Notes: a model not told the origin generated them from the letters alone. Positions 1 to 12,589 are shown, counted from the first letter of the stretch. The stretch is 64,000 bases of DNA from Salvator merianae (GCA_003586115.2 QVOM02000116.1:30357062-30421061), one strand, 5' to 3'. Numbers and translations are program-made.

Positions 1-376
1 TAGAATGTTCCATCTTCATAGGATGGGGCATAGAGAGGCATAGAGTGCCCAAAATGGTGTCCGATCTCACTCCATCATTAGGCCTCAGGCCTACTAGTGG
101 ACTAGTGGGTGCACGGGGGGACCCTTTTTGATAGTGGTTCAGGAAGCACTACCAGAAGTGACATCAGAAATAGTGTGTTGCTGAAAATGCCCCTCCTGGA
201 AACTCTGAAGGCTCCAGAACTGACTCTGAGGGCTGGTCCAGGCTTCAGAGTTGGCGGCTGGGGCTGGGCCAGGCCAGACCATCTGAAATGTGGATGGCCC
301 TGTCCCACTCCAATGGAAATCTGGTCCCAATGTGTATCCCACTCCATTCTGTGATACAGGGGAAGTGTGGAAATGG
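1..376. mobile_element. Family-H MITE-like fragment, cut by window edge
   Basis: The sequence around 115-335 resembles 25630-25870: both have acccttt, then a caggaagcac-accag block, then a segment ending gtggacagccctgtcc or gtggatggccctgtcc. The right end gtgtggaaatggcc (about 366-378) is the inverse of the ggccatttcyacac ends seen on other copies. It is non-coding. The short open frames here overlap on both strands and have no recognisable protein. The left end lies outside the window or is decayed. Confidence 0.45.
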
Positions 377-1880
377 CCTAAGTCTCTGGATGCTTATGTG
401 ATCATCACGTCCTGGGATTTCCCCTCACACTTTCCCTTCTCATAATACTATAGTTTCACCATTACAATAGCAGAAATAGAAGGTATACTAACAACAATAT
501 TTAACAAGTCAGTAGTTGAACTTTAGACAGACAAGAAATTTTGTTATTAGAGGTGATGAGCACAAGCCCTGTTTGGGGGTCTTGCCTCTCATCTAGACAC
601 CAAATAACTTTGGGTGAGCAATGACACACACAGCTCAACCCATCTTGAATAGAGTGGCTGACTGCTTTTCCCATTGGCCACAGGCACTTCTCACAACAGA
701 AACATCTTAATGTTGCTGTAGCTTTCAGTCCAAGGTTGTTTTAGGAGGTAAGACAGCCCTCAGCAATGAAATTCTTCTGTCTGTGCAGAAGCTGCATCTT
801 ATTGTTCCTTACTCTTTGCAGCTGCTCTAACCAGTTATACTCTGTCAACATAATGGCATCATGACCACGGAATAGGAAAAAAAGTGTATTGCTAAAGTAA
901 TGAGTATCCTTGAAAGACTGCAGCTGCTCTCTTGAGTCCCTACCTTCTAAAACTGCCCTAAACAGAAAGGTAAAGATTTTGAGCCTGTTTCTATTGCAAG
1001 AGGTACCGCCTAGGGCTGAGTAGGGGGGCAGTGGTAGGCTGGCAGCCACCCCATTTGAGATGGGTTGAGGCAGTCCAGCAGCCCATTGAAGAATGGGAGA
1101 TCTGGGACAAAGTCAGGCTGAACACATATTATCTAGCCTGGCTCACCACACAAATATTGAATAATCAGAATTCAGGAGTGAGAACCCCCTTCTCAGAGAA
1201 AGAATAAGAAGAAGGAAAAGTAACACATTAGAATGAGCTTTAAAAAAAGAATTCATGAATATTTTGATGAAAGCTTTGCTACAATATGGGGCAAAGCTAT
1301 TTAATGGAAATAATTCATCTGTCATTGTGTGGTTTGCTAAAGTATGAGTTTGAATTTGTGCTCTTCGAATTTTCATATGGCTGATGTCAAACAAAAGATT
1401 CCAAGCCCAGAAGTTGTATCCATAAAAATGAAACTATTTCCATCTCTTTGTAGAATTCAGCCTTCTTTTATTTCCCTGGTGCTCTAACTCTAACAGGTGA
1501 ATAGCAAGCAACCTTGTCCTATACTTTTTCTGGGTGATAGAGAGATGCCTATGTAAATGAAAAGATAAATTTCTCTGCAGACCTTTACACAATATCATGT
1601 GAAATCTGGACAATGAGAACAAAGAGAAATTTCCTTATTGTTTTCTTGTTACACTCTGTTGTTTCTTTCCGTTCTTCTCTTTCCCGAGTATCTAAACATA
1701 TTGGTATGTATTTGTATGATGTCTACAAGTACCTTGAATTTGCTTTGCAGTAGGTAAACAGACATTTGCCCCATCTCAGACTTTCAAAACTGTACATTCT
1801 CTTCAAGCATTCCACAGAACACAAAACCAAAACCCGTCTCTGTTACATTCAGTGAGGCAAGAATTAATTTCTGAAATAGT
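377..1880. other. Unrecognised non-coding stretch
   Basis: AT-rich sequence. Open frames of about 60-100 codons exist on the minus strand but show no domain, no splice context and no known protein. I see no repeat family here. Confidence 0.5.
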
Positions 1881-1884
1881 TCCA

Positions 1885-2215
1885 ATGATGTACATGGCAG
1901 CTTCTCCACTGTGGGCACTGGTGTGTGAAATGAAGACCATTCTAGGCCCAGAGTGCTCAATCTGGGTCAAGAATGGACTAGGCCAGGCAATGTGCTCCCC
2001 TGGCTGCCCACATTGGTCTCAACCTGGCCTGAAGCTGCAGGCTGGGGAGATTTCAGTGGTGCACCTCCAACAATCAATTTCTGGGGCTGTTTCTGGAGCC
2101 TGATGAAATGGTGCTGGGCCTCGTGAACCATGTGAGCCACTCCCGCTGTCCACGTGGCCAATGCCTGGAGTGGCCCACAGCCCAGGAATGGTCTGGAAAC
2201 CATTTTAAAGCGGTT
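1885..2215. mobile_element. Degenerate MITE-like repeat, related to 49660-49890
   Basis: The segment gggctgtttctggagcctgatgaaatggtgctgggc corresponds to gggaccatttctgggagcccggtgaaatagtgctgag near 49730. Both continue through a cag-cc-aggaatg stretch to a ttttaaagcg or ctttaaagtg block. The two therefore look like copies of one repeat. No protein is encoded, and ends and target duplication are not visible. Confidence 0.4.
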
Positions 2216-2235
2216 TTCTGTTGCAGTGCTCTCTG

Positions 2236-2253
2236 GTGTGTGTGTGTGTGTGT
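2236..2253. repeat. (GT)9 microsatellite
   Basis: Nine uninterrupted GT units directly right of the MITE-like repeat. Confidence 0.9.
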
Positions 2254-2559
2254 TTTAAATTAAAATTAAATTTATTGTCTGATCAACATGTACATAACTT
2301 GCCATGCATAACATATGTAAAACATTATAACATAGTTAAACCATGTCTGGCATGATTTCGGTGTCAGGAAATGCTCCAAGCAAGAGACCCATGTGGCCAG
2401 AGAGTTCCCTGGGAGCCTGTGTCCCTTGGGGACCACTCTGAGGAGTGAACACTGCATTCCTGGGCAGCCACTAGCGTGGTCCAAATAAACTGTGCAGAAG
2501 CTGCCCATGAGCCTTGGAAACTGTTCCTGAGTATGTTTGTCTCTGCAGAGTGGCAGGCC

Positions 2560-4800
2560 ACAAATCAGTGGTGGTATTGTAGGGGGGGAAAGTCTGGTCT
2601 AATTGGTTCACTGGCAAAAACCGGTGTTCCAGCCTTACTTTGGGACTGCTGAATGTGCAGGGACCAGCAATGATGCTTATCCCGTAGCTTGGGAATTTCT
2701 AGTAGATGGTTCAGAAGGTCTTTACATAGTGTATGAAGGCCATGTTTCATGATGTTATTTCACCATGACCAGTATTCGTAACCCATCAGCCTTTTTTAGC
2801 TTGAAAATATATGATATGGTAGCTGATGGACTCTATCATCTGATGTGGTCCTGGTTGAGCCAGGGGAGCAGTTGATCAGTTGTGGAATTCATTTGGTTTG
2901 TTTTTTTTTTGCAATGTGCTAAATACGTTTAGGGCCACTTATTTTGGCTTCTCACTAAAAGCCTACCTGGTACAGTGACAATTCTGGGAGTTATGTTATT
3001 GCCAGAATAGCTCTCTGCCTCATTGAACCATGCAAGCCCCAACATGATAACAATGTGGAACATTTGGTGGGGAAATATTTATTATCATTATTTGTTTAAA
3101 GACAAATGTACATATACTGCACATGAAAATAACTTTTAAGCTGCATTTTAAAACAACTGTTAGAGAACATTTCCCATATATTTTATCTCAAATATATTGA
3201 TTTCTAAATCCATTCTATCCTGTTTTTGCATTAATCTGAATTTTTCCTCCTGGGATGATTCTAGGGATAAGATCAGCTCTCAAGATCTGTAATTTTTGCA
3301 AAAGTTTTGGTTATTTGTGAATAGGAAATACATCTAAGAGGAAATTTAACTGTGAGGGAGGGGTCTGCTTATTTGCAAGTTATAATACTAAACAAATAAA
3401 CAAATTATACCGGGAGCTTATAAATTCTCTCTGTATGTCATTTCTGGTAAGTCTCAGCACTCACAATTTGGAAATGATTTGTATTTTTATTTATTCAATT
3501 AGCCATAGGTCTTAATATTTGTTTAAAAATCATGATTAAACATCAAGAGTATGAAACAGTATTTACACTCACAGTTTTGACATTCCTAATGGTTTTTAAG
3601 AACCTAATCCTAAAGGGCTTACTATTCTTTCTTTCAAAATATGCATTTCAAAACACCTATTGAGAAATTAATAGCTGTTTCCAAATATGGATTTTCTTAC
3701 ATAATACATATTTGGAAAAGTACTGCTGGTTCCAAATATGGATTTTGGTTTTAATGAATATGGACCTTTTTTAAAAAACACAGAATTAATGACAAAATCA
3801 GGAGAAGTGCAAAATTCACTATCTTTTGATTAGTATAGAAGGTACAGAATTTTTTTAAAAATCAGATTCAACAGGTATCTCTTCTAATTAGTAGCTCTTA
3901 TTAGCCATTGATTCATTTTTGAGTGACTCAAAAGAATGTGAGGAAAAGGATATGGCTAGTATATGCATGGTTTTGAACCAGCAGCTGCCATAGATACTAG
4001 TTACAGTCATATCTCTAGGCAAAATAATTAAAAATTAAAAGCACTGCTAATATTAAATTTAACTTGCCTTTATTCTACAGTGCTCTCCTTAAAGTAATTA
4101 AGTGTGAATGTCTTTAATCTTATTATTTCTCTTGTTAGTTAATAATGACCTGGTGCTTCTGTGAATGCAGATTTAACCATTACTTTGAGACTTCCATTAA
4201 ACCAATATGCATTGGCCTTTGGGCCAATACTATGCCCGCAGTATTGTTTTGAGGTTGAAAATCCTCAAGTTGAGAAGGATCCCTTATACTATCCCAATGC
4301 AATATCAAAAATATAATGTCTCAGCTTTTTCTGCCCTCAGATTAATGGAGCAAGCTCAGCTTATCACAAGAAGCACTTTAATTTCTCTGATGTTTTCATT
4401 ATGTATCCCTTTGTGCCAAGGCTAATTTGCAATAATGTATATGTAATTTTGGAATGCAAGAAGGAATCCTGTTGCCTTCAGGTTATGATTAACCTGTAGA
4501 AATGCTGAGGCAGGCATATGAAATGGATATGCAAACACCATCAACCTCATGAAACATTTGAAAACCTAAGTAGTAACCCAATCTGCATTTTTAGCGCATG
4601 GGTGTCAGTCTGGATCACAAAGAGTTAGACAGATTAATCAGCCATCCCTAAAAGCTAATGTTATTAGGACAGCAAAGGTATTTCTAAGTTGAACAGACTG
4701 CTGCTAAACATAACTGCACGACAAGGGGAAATCCCCCTCTTTTCAAGAGTTATTGTTTAATGAATTAATTGCTTTAGTTCATCCCTCTTTCAACTCTCTT
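2560..4800. other. AT-rich unrecognised stretch
   Basis: No repeat family or gene recognised. The only local structure is a trio at 3679-3746: ttccaaatatggatttt occurs twice (3679-3695 and 3730-3746) with an inverted partial copy (catatttggaa) between them. This could be a decayed mobile element or conserved non-coding DNA; the sequence alone does not decide. Confidence 0.4.
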
Positions 4801-4805
4801 TCAGA

Positions 4806-4980
4806 GATAATTAAGCCCCCCTCTAGTGGTGCAGTGGTTAAGAGTACTAGGCTAGAACCTAGGAATCCTTCAGCTCAAATCCCCATTCTTGTCAGAGAAG
4901 TTCATTGGGCCTTCCCAACTGTGGGCAAAATGGCTTCACTGTCTTGTGAATACCTCGAGAAGGAGAATGAATAAGAGAGT
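4806..4980 (+). mobile_element. tRNA-derived SINE fragment
   Basis: The head has a polymerase III A-box-like stretch (tggtgcagtggttaagag) and a B-box-like stretch (agctcaaatcccc). It continues with agttcattgggccttccc, the degenerate form of the GCTCACTGGGTGACCTTGGGC body common to squamate and other amniote tRNA SINEs. The L2-like tail seen on the copy at 53955-54307 is missing, so this copy is 3'-truncated or decayed. Confidence 0.6.
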
Positions 4981-5067
4981 AAACCCTGACAGAAAATCCA
5001 GAGTGAGGCCCCAAAGGGTGGCAGCCAATCTGATGCCAAACATCACGTTTGTGCGTGTTTTGTGAAT

Positions 5068-5150
5068 GTATGGGCCTTTCTGTACCTGCTTGTATTCCTC
5101 ACCAGCAAGTGCGCTAGATGCCTTCCTGCTGCAGCCCTCCTCTGAGTGGT
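5068..5150. mobile_element. Family-H MITE end fragment
   Basis: The run from gggcctttctgtacctg through caccagcaagtgcgcta to ccttcctgctgcag matches the left end of the complete copy at 29543 (gggcctttctgcaccta, accagcaagtgcactaa, cccttctgcatgctg). Only the first 80 bases or so are recognisable. Confidence 0.5.
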
Positions 5151-5356
5151 CCAGCTGTAGATGATAAAAAGCAATCCACACACTAACTGAGAGGGTGTGG
5201 CTATGTGACTGTCAGTGCGGCCATGAAGTTGTCCGCTGCATCCTGATTGCTATGACAACGTCCGAGTGTGCACTGGATGTTGACTTGAACATTGCCTTGG
5301 CGACCTCAGCAGTCCTGGCCTGGCCATTTGAACTTCATGCGCTGCTGGCCCTGTAC

Positions 5357-5745
5357 TTATTTATTTATTTATTTGTCTTATATCCCGCCCATCTTGAATT
5401 GGGCTCTGGGCGGCTACCAACAAGTTCAAATCACATTAAAACATCGATAAAAACACAAGAAATCATTAAACAATAAGATAATAAGATATTAAAACATCAA
5501 AACATCAAGACCCCCAGTTACCCCTCCAATAAAAACAATTGTAAACATTACATATAAATTAAATAACATATAAATTAAATAACAGGGTCCAGAAACTACA
5601 TGATGTCCTTTAACAGGACTGTCCCTGGGGCCGAATAGAGATCGGCCGTACAGTCCAACCACCCTCAAAATCAGGTTGGTGGCACTAGCCAAAAGCCTGG
5701 CGGAACAGCTCTGCCTTGTACGGGGCTATCACAGCGCTCGATGTG
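5357..5745 (-). mobile_element. L2-clade LINE 3' end, 5'-truncated
   Basis: Read on the minus strand, the piece opens with the decayed C-terminus of an L2-type pol (residues like KAELFRQAFG, the equivalent of KTHLCRQAWAHG in the 33-kb element). It continues through an A-rich 3' untranslated region and ends in GCCGCCCAGAGCCC, GATGGGCGGGATATAA and an ATAAAT-repeat tail. In this orientation the tail is the ttatttatttatttatttg at about 5358-5376. Severe 5' truncation is normal for LINEs. Confidence 0.65.
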
Positions 5746-5889
5746 CAAATGGCTGCCGCTGCTCTGGGTCTTTACCACCCTAGTATGGTATTGTTCCATA
5801 CTAGGCTGGTCAGTGTAAAAAGGCCCCGAGGTTCTGACAATTTTAAAAGAATTTTCCTTGCAATAAAATGCTGGTAGAAACTCAGCCAA

Positions 5890-6815
5890 CCAAACAAACT
5901 AGGAGTCTGAACTACTTTGGCCTGATTATGCAATTTGCAAGTCCATTTTCATGCTACATGATGGTGACTTTGTAATAACATATTATGCTAATTTAATCAT
6001 TTTCTGTTGCATTTGTTTGTAATAGTGATAAGCAAGGCAATATAAATATATAGTGTTTCCCCCCCCCCCCCATTGCATAGAATAACAGTTGTTGTTGCCT
6101 TCCCAGGATATTTCATGCATCAGCTGCTGAACAGCTGTTTCTCTCAATATGAAATTTCAGATGCGATGGGGGCTTATTAAGTTGCAGCTTCTTGCCTATG
6201 GTTCGGTGTAAACTTTTATTCTTGCAAAGAAAGTCAAGGCAGCAAAGCAAATTGATGGCTAGGACAAATTTGTGTTATGTTCATTAAATACTATAAGCAC
6301 AGATTGTGCCATTCAGCAGAGCTTACAGGTGCTCCATCTCTCTCCCGGATGCTTTCCTACAGTTTAATAATCCTCTAGCAAAGATTTTTAGCGGAACATT
6401 GTTATCATAGTATGTTTATATTTCATCATTGTCCTTTGACTGAAAATATTGTGCAGATGGTCATTGGCAGCTTCTATTACTTCCTAGAACGTGTGGGCCC
6501 ATATCTTCCCTTCCGGCCATTTATCAACTCCAAATGGAAGGTGCAATATCATTATCAAGACCACAATCCACAGACACAGATGCAAGGACACAGAGATTTG
6601 CAGCTGTAGCAGCATGCCAGAGTTTATTGATAAAATATCTCAAAGGAATAAGCACCAGCAATCACATGTATACTTCAACATCTGCCCTCCCAGAACCTGC
6701 CACACAGATCGTTAGAAAAACATTCCAGTTAACTCCCAACACTTGCCAATGGTTTTGACCTTGGAGATCAAAACTACCCGCCATTTCTTTATCTCTGTCT
6801 CAGAGTAGAAGCATG
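5890..6815. other. Unrecognised stretch
   Basis: No gene or repeat family recognised; contains a poly-C run at about 6059-6071. Confidence 0.4.
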
Positions 6816-6819
6816 ATCA

Positions 6820-7030
6820 GTGATGTTGACCAGCAGGCATGGTCTAGTCAAAGATCCTTTCAGCACAGGACTTTGCCCTGTGCTAGAAAAGTGTCTACTG
6901 ATCTCCCTTCTGCATGCTAATATGGGATAAGGGAGACCCTGCTCCCTGCTAGCAATCTCAGTTTGCACAGAATGGAGCATAAACCAGGCTAGGCCACTAG
7001 CAAACTTAGCATGAAAATCTGCTCTCCTGT
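6820..7030. mobile_element. Family-H MITE-like fragment
   Basis: Contains cttctgcatgctaatatgggataagggagacc and cacagaatggagcataaaccaggcta. The same blocks occur in the same order, interrupted by a SINE, at 53905-54360 (cttctgcatgcaagcatgggataaggg, then aggacagagcataaactgggcta). The uninterrupted arrangement here supports the SINE being a later insertion there. Confidence 0.55.
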
Positions 7031-7220
7031 TCAACAAAATATAAATCTTCTTTCTTTCATCTTATAAAAGTATTAGTGGTTCTAAACAAACAGTAGTGAA
7101 ATAAAGATGCAGAATCCATCTGTGAAACATTCTTAATTTCATGCACAGTGAATGCAATGTGCTTTATTCTATTTATCTATTGTCTGAAAATCTCAATTGT
7201 CATGATGCAAATAGTTGTAC

Positions 7221-7225
7221 TAATA

Positions 7226-7274
<49 letters not shown>
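7221..7274. repeat. (TAA)n microsatellite
   Basis: Near-perfect TAA/AAT repeat of about 54 bases with one early irregularity (taataaataa). Confidence 0.95.
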
Positions 7275-7324
7275 GCAATAATTCAGCTTGTAATGGGCTC
7301 ATTTCCTAATAGAAAAGTGAAGCT

Positions 7325-7344
7325 TAAATGTACCCTGCTTTCTC
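7325..7344. repeat. L1 target-site duplication, copy 1
   Basis: taaatgtaccctgctttctc. The partner at 8101-8120 differs at one of 20 bases. This pair defines both ends of the L1 insertion. Confidence 0.85.
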
Positions 7345-8100
7345 TTTTTTTAATTTTTTATTCAAAGAATATAAAACATACATTTAATCCAAAGGGAAAA
7401 AAATATAGATTAATATTATTTACATATTGACTTCCTCCTTCTTCCAAAGTGTCTTCTATATTTCATAATTCCTTTCCCTCCAAATTTTAAAATTCTTTTC
7501 TTCTACTGATCCGTCTTTTTTCCTCTTCACTCTTCAAATCCAGCAATAACAAGTTCTCTTTCCAATTGTTGTAGAAAGTCAATAAAGCATTTCCAGTTTT
7601 TATAAAACTTATCAACAGTCTTATTTCTTAATGAATTAGTCAATTTATCTATCTCGGCAAGGTCCATCATTTTAAACAACCAATCATCCACTGTGGGTAT
7701 TTTATCTCCTTGCCATTTTTGTGCATACACGATTCTAGCTGCAGTTACCATATTTTGCATTAAAACATTAACCTTATCAAACGTGTCTTCCATTATCCCT
7801 AACAGAGAAAATTCTGGTTTAAAAGGAATGCTACTCTTTAAAATCTCCTGCATGACCGTAAATATTTGCACTCAAAAGTTTTTTGCTTTTTGTACAAGCT
7901 TTTACATATGGTAAAAAGTGTCTTCCTGCTTTTTACATTTCCAACACTTATTCAATATACCTTAATACATTTTTGAAATTTTATATGGTGTTAAATACCA
8001 TCTGTACATAATCTGGTATACATTTTCCTTTGAAGCATTACAGACAGTAAATTTCAAATCTTTAGTCCAAAGTTTTTCCCATTGCTCCATCTGTATATTA
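7345..8100 (-). mobile_element. L1 LINE, 5'-truncated 3' fragment
   Basis: A 756-bp insertion bounded by a 20-bp target duplication. On the minus strand it holds the last ~190 codons of L1 ORF2, a short 3' untranslated region, an AATAAA signal (ttcaaagaataaaa-type context near 7360) and an A-rich tail at 7345-7365. These are the marks of target-primed reverse transcription. The truncation point at 8100 lies well inside ORF2. Three in-frame stops in the remaining pol show it is dead, and the one mismatch between the duplications suggests an old but not ancient insertion. Confidence 0.85.
7527..8100 (-). pseudogene. L1 ORF2 C-terminal remnant
   Basis: One reading frame runs through the segment. 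It starts with MEQWEKLWTKDLKFTV, then ENVYQIMYRWYLTPYKISKM, then the cysteine motif region NKCWKCKKQEDTFYHM, and ends near VIAGFEE. The KMYRWY..P..L.KMY and CWKC..GTF.HMWW patterns are the usual L1 C-terminal domain, downstream of the reverse transcriptase. Three stops interrupt the frame: TAA after KMY, TAA where HMWW is expected, and TGA where the conserved W of the KFW motif is expected. Endonuclease and reverse transcriptase domains are absent because of the 5' truncation. Confidence 0.8.
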
Positions 8101-8120
8101 TAAATGTATCCTGCTTTCTC
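8101..8120. repeat. L1 target-site duplication, copy 2
   Basis: taaatgtatcctgctttctc, 19 of 20 bases identical to 7325-7344. Confidence 0.85.
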
Positions 8121-11100
8121 AAGGAGTTGGTTCTCAGCACTGATCTGCATATGATCACACAGATGTTTGATAGTGGCTTTGTGGCTGCTACATGTCAGAG
8201 AACAGAAGCCTTTTTGATCTGCAGCAAAAAACAATAATAATGGGAGCGTACTCATTGTTGCCTTCCACTATACCAGAGCACTGAGCGCTTTCTGACACGC
8301 TGGAGCCATTACAGAAAAGTTGTAATTTTGCTCATTAAAACAACATTGCTGTTATCAATATCCCATTTTGCCCCTCCCCAGTCCACATTGTAGTGTCGCA
8401 GTAGCTTCTCAGCGTTTGAACAAACGGACTTGCCTTTTGGCCCATCTGAAGTCATAGCCCAATTAAAGATCTATCTGTTGCAGTCAGAGAGTAGGATAAT
8501 ACGCCTCCCATGGAGCAAAAGGAATAAAGGCCAAAGCCATTTAATGTTTAATTTTGAAAAAATGAGGCTATAGAATACAACTTTGTCTAAAAGTCTCCGG
8601 TCTTTTAAAGACTCTTAATCTTTTTGTGGACATGAGAAAGGCTCCTCGGTCTGGCAGCTCTGTATTGAAAATGGTAGAGTAATTAACTAGAAAAGTTTAT
8701 TCTGAGATCTTTGAATCTTGGGCTGATTATATTTCTGTAAACTTGCCATTCCTTCATGCAGTCTTTCTTCAAAGAGAGTTATTCCTTGATGCTGTGACAG
8801 AAGGCCAAAATATTCTTTTTCTGAGATGATTTCCCAGGAGTTGTTCTAGTGTTTTCTGCCCCCTTTGATACCAGCCTTCAGTCTTTTCTTTTTTTTTTTT
8901 TAATATGAAGTGGGAAAAAAAAACAAATGACACATCTATTCTGGCAGAAGAATGACATAATGACGTGACTAGTTGAAAATATTACTTCACTTTTTAAATG
9001 ATTTGTCTGACCCTAGATTCTTCAAATTTCTGTAGAGTGGTAAAAACATTTAACATTCATCGACAGGATGCGAAAATGGACAAAACTATGGAGATGATCA
9101 TTCTTGAATTCTACCGTCTCTGCCCCCTTTGATCAGCTATGCATAGTCTCAGTATCAATTGAATATCAAAGCTGAAGTTATTCCAGAACAATGGTGGTGT
9201 TACTGGAAAAGTCCTTTGTGGAGGCTGGACTTGAGTCTCATGACCAGCAGTGTAGCTATGACCCTTGACACAGAAAATAAGATGCCCCCCTTATATGAGG
9301 CAAGGGAGACTTAAAAGGAAAAATAATGCAGAGTACAATAATAAACAAAGACCAAGCCAAACTAGTCAGCCAAACTAGATGGATCCTCATGAACTCAGCC
9401 TTCTTTGACAAACTTCTCTGACAAGTGAGCAGCAATGGCAGCAAAAGGTTGCAGCATCATTTGCTTGGTTTGTCATTCCTCTTTTTCAACACTCAGATGC
9501 TCAGACCAAAAGGAAGAGAGTAAGCGAGGAAGCAATGGAATATCCATCAAAACGTTCTGTGCATAACAAAGACACAGATTCCTTTGGTGAAACAAAAAGC
9601 CCAGCACTCAGTGAGAGACCACCTGCTTTCCAGATGGTGACTGCCAGGATGAGATTCTGTATGGTTGCTCTCTGGCCTCTGTTGCTGCTTGCCTTCTGCC
9701 CTCCACAGAAGAAACTTTTTTTGGCTTAATTTTTAAATTTCTTTTTACTCTACATGTTTATCTGATTTTATAATCTATAATTTATATTTCTTGTATATTC
9801 TCTTCTGTTGAGCATTCTTTGTTTGGAAAAGTGGTATACAAATAACATGGTGAGAGTGAGGATTTTTAGGTCATCGTTATATGAACCTTAATAATGTAGA
9901 TGTTTCAGTGTTGAGCTCACAGAACTGCATCTTATCAACAGGCCTAGTATTTTAGAGCTTGGATGTTCCTCTGCAGTTCTACAGTATCACAAATCCACAG
10001 GGATGTCACATACCATCAGATTATTAAGTCAGAAGGGTGGAGCAATGGTATCAATGCCAGCATTGGAGCTATTCTTTACAGCCAGCCAGTCTGGAATCTA
10101 TGGTAAGCAAAACAGGCCATTAACTTCTTACAAGCCTGGATTCTAACCTGCATTGTTAAGGGGCCTGCGGACACGAAGCAGCAAACAGAATGGATCACAA
10201 ATCACAATGCTGGTAGGTATATTGGTTCTAAGGAACTCAGGAAATCTGCTTTGTGAGTAATTTGCACAGACCCTTTGACTTTTGTTTCTTTTATGCATTC
10301 TTACGAAATCTGGTGATTGTGTAAAAACAGGTTCTGTATGAAATACACACATATATGAATATGTGCAGGTGCTCCAAAGATAGCTGGCATGATCATAAAA
10401 ATGCCTAAAGGCGCATGGAGGCACACTGCCTGAGAACCTGTGTGAGAGTAGATATATCATATATAAGGTCATGCTTTCATACACAGTGCAGAAGGCACCA
10501 GGGCGTGGGCGCATCTGTGGAAGTGACCTCCCCCTGAGTCTCTGGGCACTTCCTCTTATCCACGTCCACTGATGTGGGTGTCTGATGAAGTGGTGGTTGG
10601 GTCAGACAATGGCAATTTTATGCCCTTGCCTCTGAGGTGCCCTGGACAGATGTCGCACTCTTAGATGTGTGTGTTGTGTTGCTGAAAATGGAGACATAAT
10701 GCCCAAAGCCATTCCTGTGGGTGTCTGGTAGGTAAGTGGAGATAGTGGCACATCTTCAAAATGGATCACCTCAATGAAAGACTTGCCCATGTGACATGGG
10801 CTTGTAATTGACTGATACATAATGAGGGGGAACCCACTCTTGTGATCACTTGCCCTGGCTCTAATTGTTAGTTAATATGTGGGGATACCATTTAAAAAAT
10901 TACAGATTCTTTAAACAGTTGGTTATCCATCCAAGTTTTGGGGGTTTGGGCAAACTGAAAGTGCAAACTTCTGAATAACCTTTTCTGGTTTGCTTTGTCT
11001 GTACAGTGTTAGGTTTTGGTTATTTAAAAGCCATCTAACTTTTTAATATTAGAAATGACATTAGTGTCATACATTTTCTGAATGACATTTTGGAATAGCA

Positions 11101-11635
11101 CATACTGGATAATAAATGCATTGTACTTTGTTGACACATATACCCACAGGCACCTGGAGCCTTTGTAGAGTGTAATTACAAACAAAATTACATGAAATAA
11201 AGTGACATGCCTATCACAAATCAAAGATTACTCATTGTGTCCTACCCAACAGCAAACAATCAATATAGAATTTTCAACTAAACTGGAGATAAAGTTAACA
11301 CTATCCTTAAGGAAAATTACAGATGCACAAAGCAAGACAACAGAGTCCTACACCTGGCCAAGACAATTTCTTTATTATATTTGGCAGCAAGCAGAACAAG
11401 TTTAATAAAATTCTTTTGCTCGCTCTGTCTCACTAACAAAGAGAATAAAATGTGGCCCTAAAGGATGGGTGTTTTCTCATGTACCATGATAGAACAGGCT
11501 AATTAAGTGACTGGGAGATTGTGCATGTGTGATCACTGCATTGCACTAGCCTGGATGCTTCACTACCAGATAAGGGCAAATGCACCTTACTAGGAGGTAA
11601 TTAGTGCTTCACAGGTAGCAGTGATTGGGAGCAGA
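8121..11635. other. Unrecognised stretch
   Basis: Long unrecognised stretch with a T-run near 8888-8901. A weak LINE/SINE-like 3' end may lie at 9790-9850 (gtggtatacaaataac). The 123-codon minus-strand frame at 10143-10514 has no recognisable domain and I do not call it a gene. Confidence 0.4.
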
Positions 11636-11685
11636 TGTGGTCCACTCCTGGCCGCTCGGGCCTCTGCAAAGTGTGGATGCACTTG

Positions 11686-11714
11686 ACTAGCAAGCATTCT
11701 TGATGCTTGCTAGT
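11686..11714. repeat. Perfect 12-bp-arm hairpin
   Basis: ACTAGCAAGCAT, 5-base loop tcttg, then ATGCTTGCTAGT. It sits in MITE-like sequence and resembles the hairpin at 34383-34412, which has the same loop core but a different stem sequence. Confidence 0.85.
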
Positions 11715-12014
11715 AGATATCTATCCCTTGACAGAGGGGCTGTCCCTGTTTCGCAAGCATAGAACACTTGCTTGGGAGGTGCCTACACTAGAATGAGCTG
11801 TCCTTGCAGCGTCAGGTGACCCTTTCTAGAACCTTGATAGCTCCATTGCTGTTTCTGAGGCTGTGATGCTCCAGTCACTGCACCTGTGCATGGAGGGTGT
11901 CCTTGCCCTCTGCTTGGAGGTGCAACAGACCTTTGCACAAACACAGTGAGTTTTACTGTAGTGAGGGCGCCATTCAGCATGCAAAAGGTGATCTCAAAGT
12001 CTCTTCACAGAACA

Positions 12015-12355
12015 TTTTCACACTTTGCCTGATTCAAGCCAGTGGGCCAGGACCAGAAATGTCTACTGGTTTGGACTATGGCAAGGCATGGACTGGAACC
12101 GCACCAATTGCATGAGCTTCAGGGCCAATCTATGATGGCTCCAAAGGGAAATTTCCTAGCTTTAGAGGCCCCAGGGCTGCTTGGTGGTTGCTTTGGTGAG
12201 CTGCTGAAAATGGGTTCCCCAGTAGCCTGGAAAATGTGAACTGAGCTGGTACGCTGGTATGCTGGTAATCCTCTGTCCAGAGTGAATGGAGTGTCCCAGC
12301 AGTGGGCAGGACACTTCCTAGTAGACAATACCCACAAGTGCAGAAAGGTCCTTGC
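12015..12355. mobile_element. Family-H MITE-like copy
   Basis: Left end ttttcacactttgcctg and right end cacaagtgcagaaaggtcc are inverted family ends. The interior gctggtatgctggtaatcctctg and gagtgaatggagtgtcccagcagtgggcagg resemble the interiors of other copies. It is non-coding, with overlapping short frames only. Confidence 0.5.
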
Positions 12356-12589
12356 ACACTTAACATTTTGCATCTTGAAGGGATACCCTCATGCCCTTTC
12401 AGCATGGGGTACTATGTGGAGATGACGACTTTGGTGTCTTTCTCCAAGGCATATGGAATGGCCTGTGGAGACACGGCTAGAAAGGAATCTTTTATTGGAA
12501 TGATGATTCCTCCCCTTGCAGTACCTAACCACTATCCCGTAAATCTGTTTTATAGGAAATTATCTTCCCTTCTGTTCCGCTTAAGGAAT

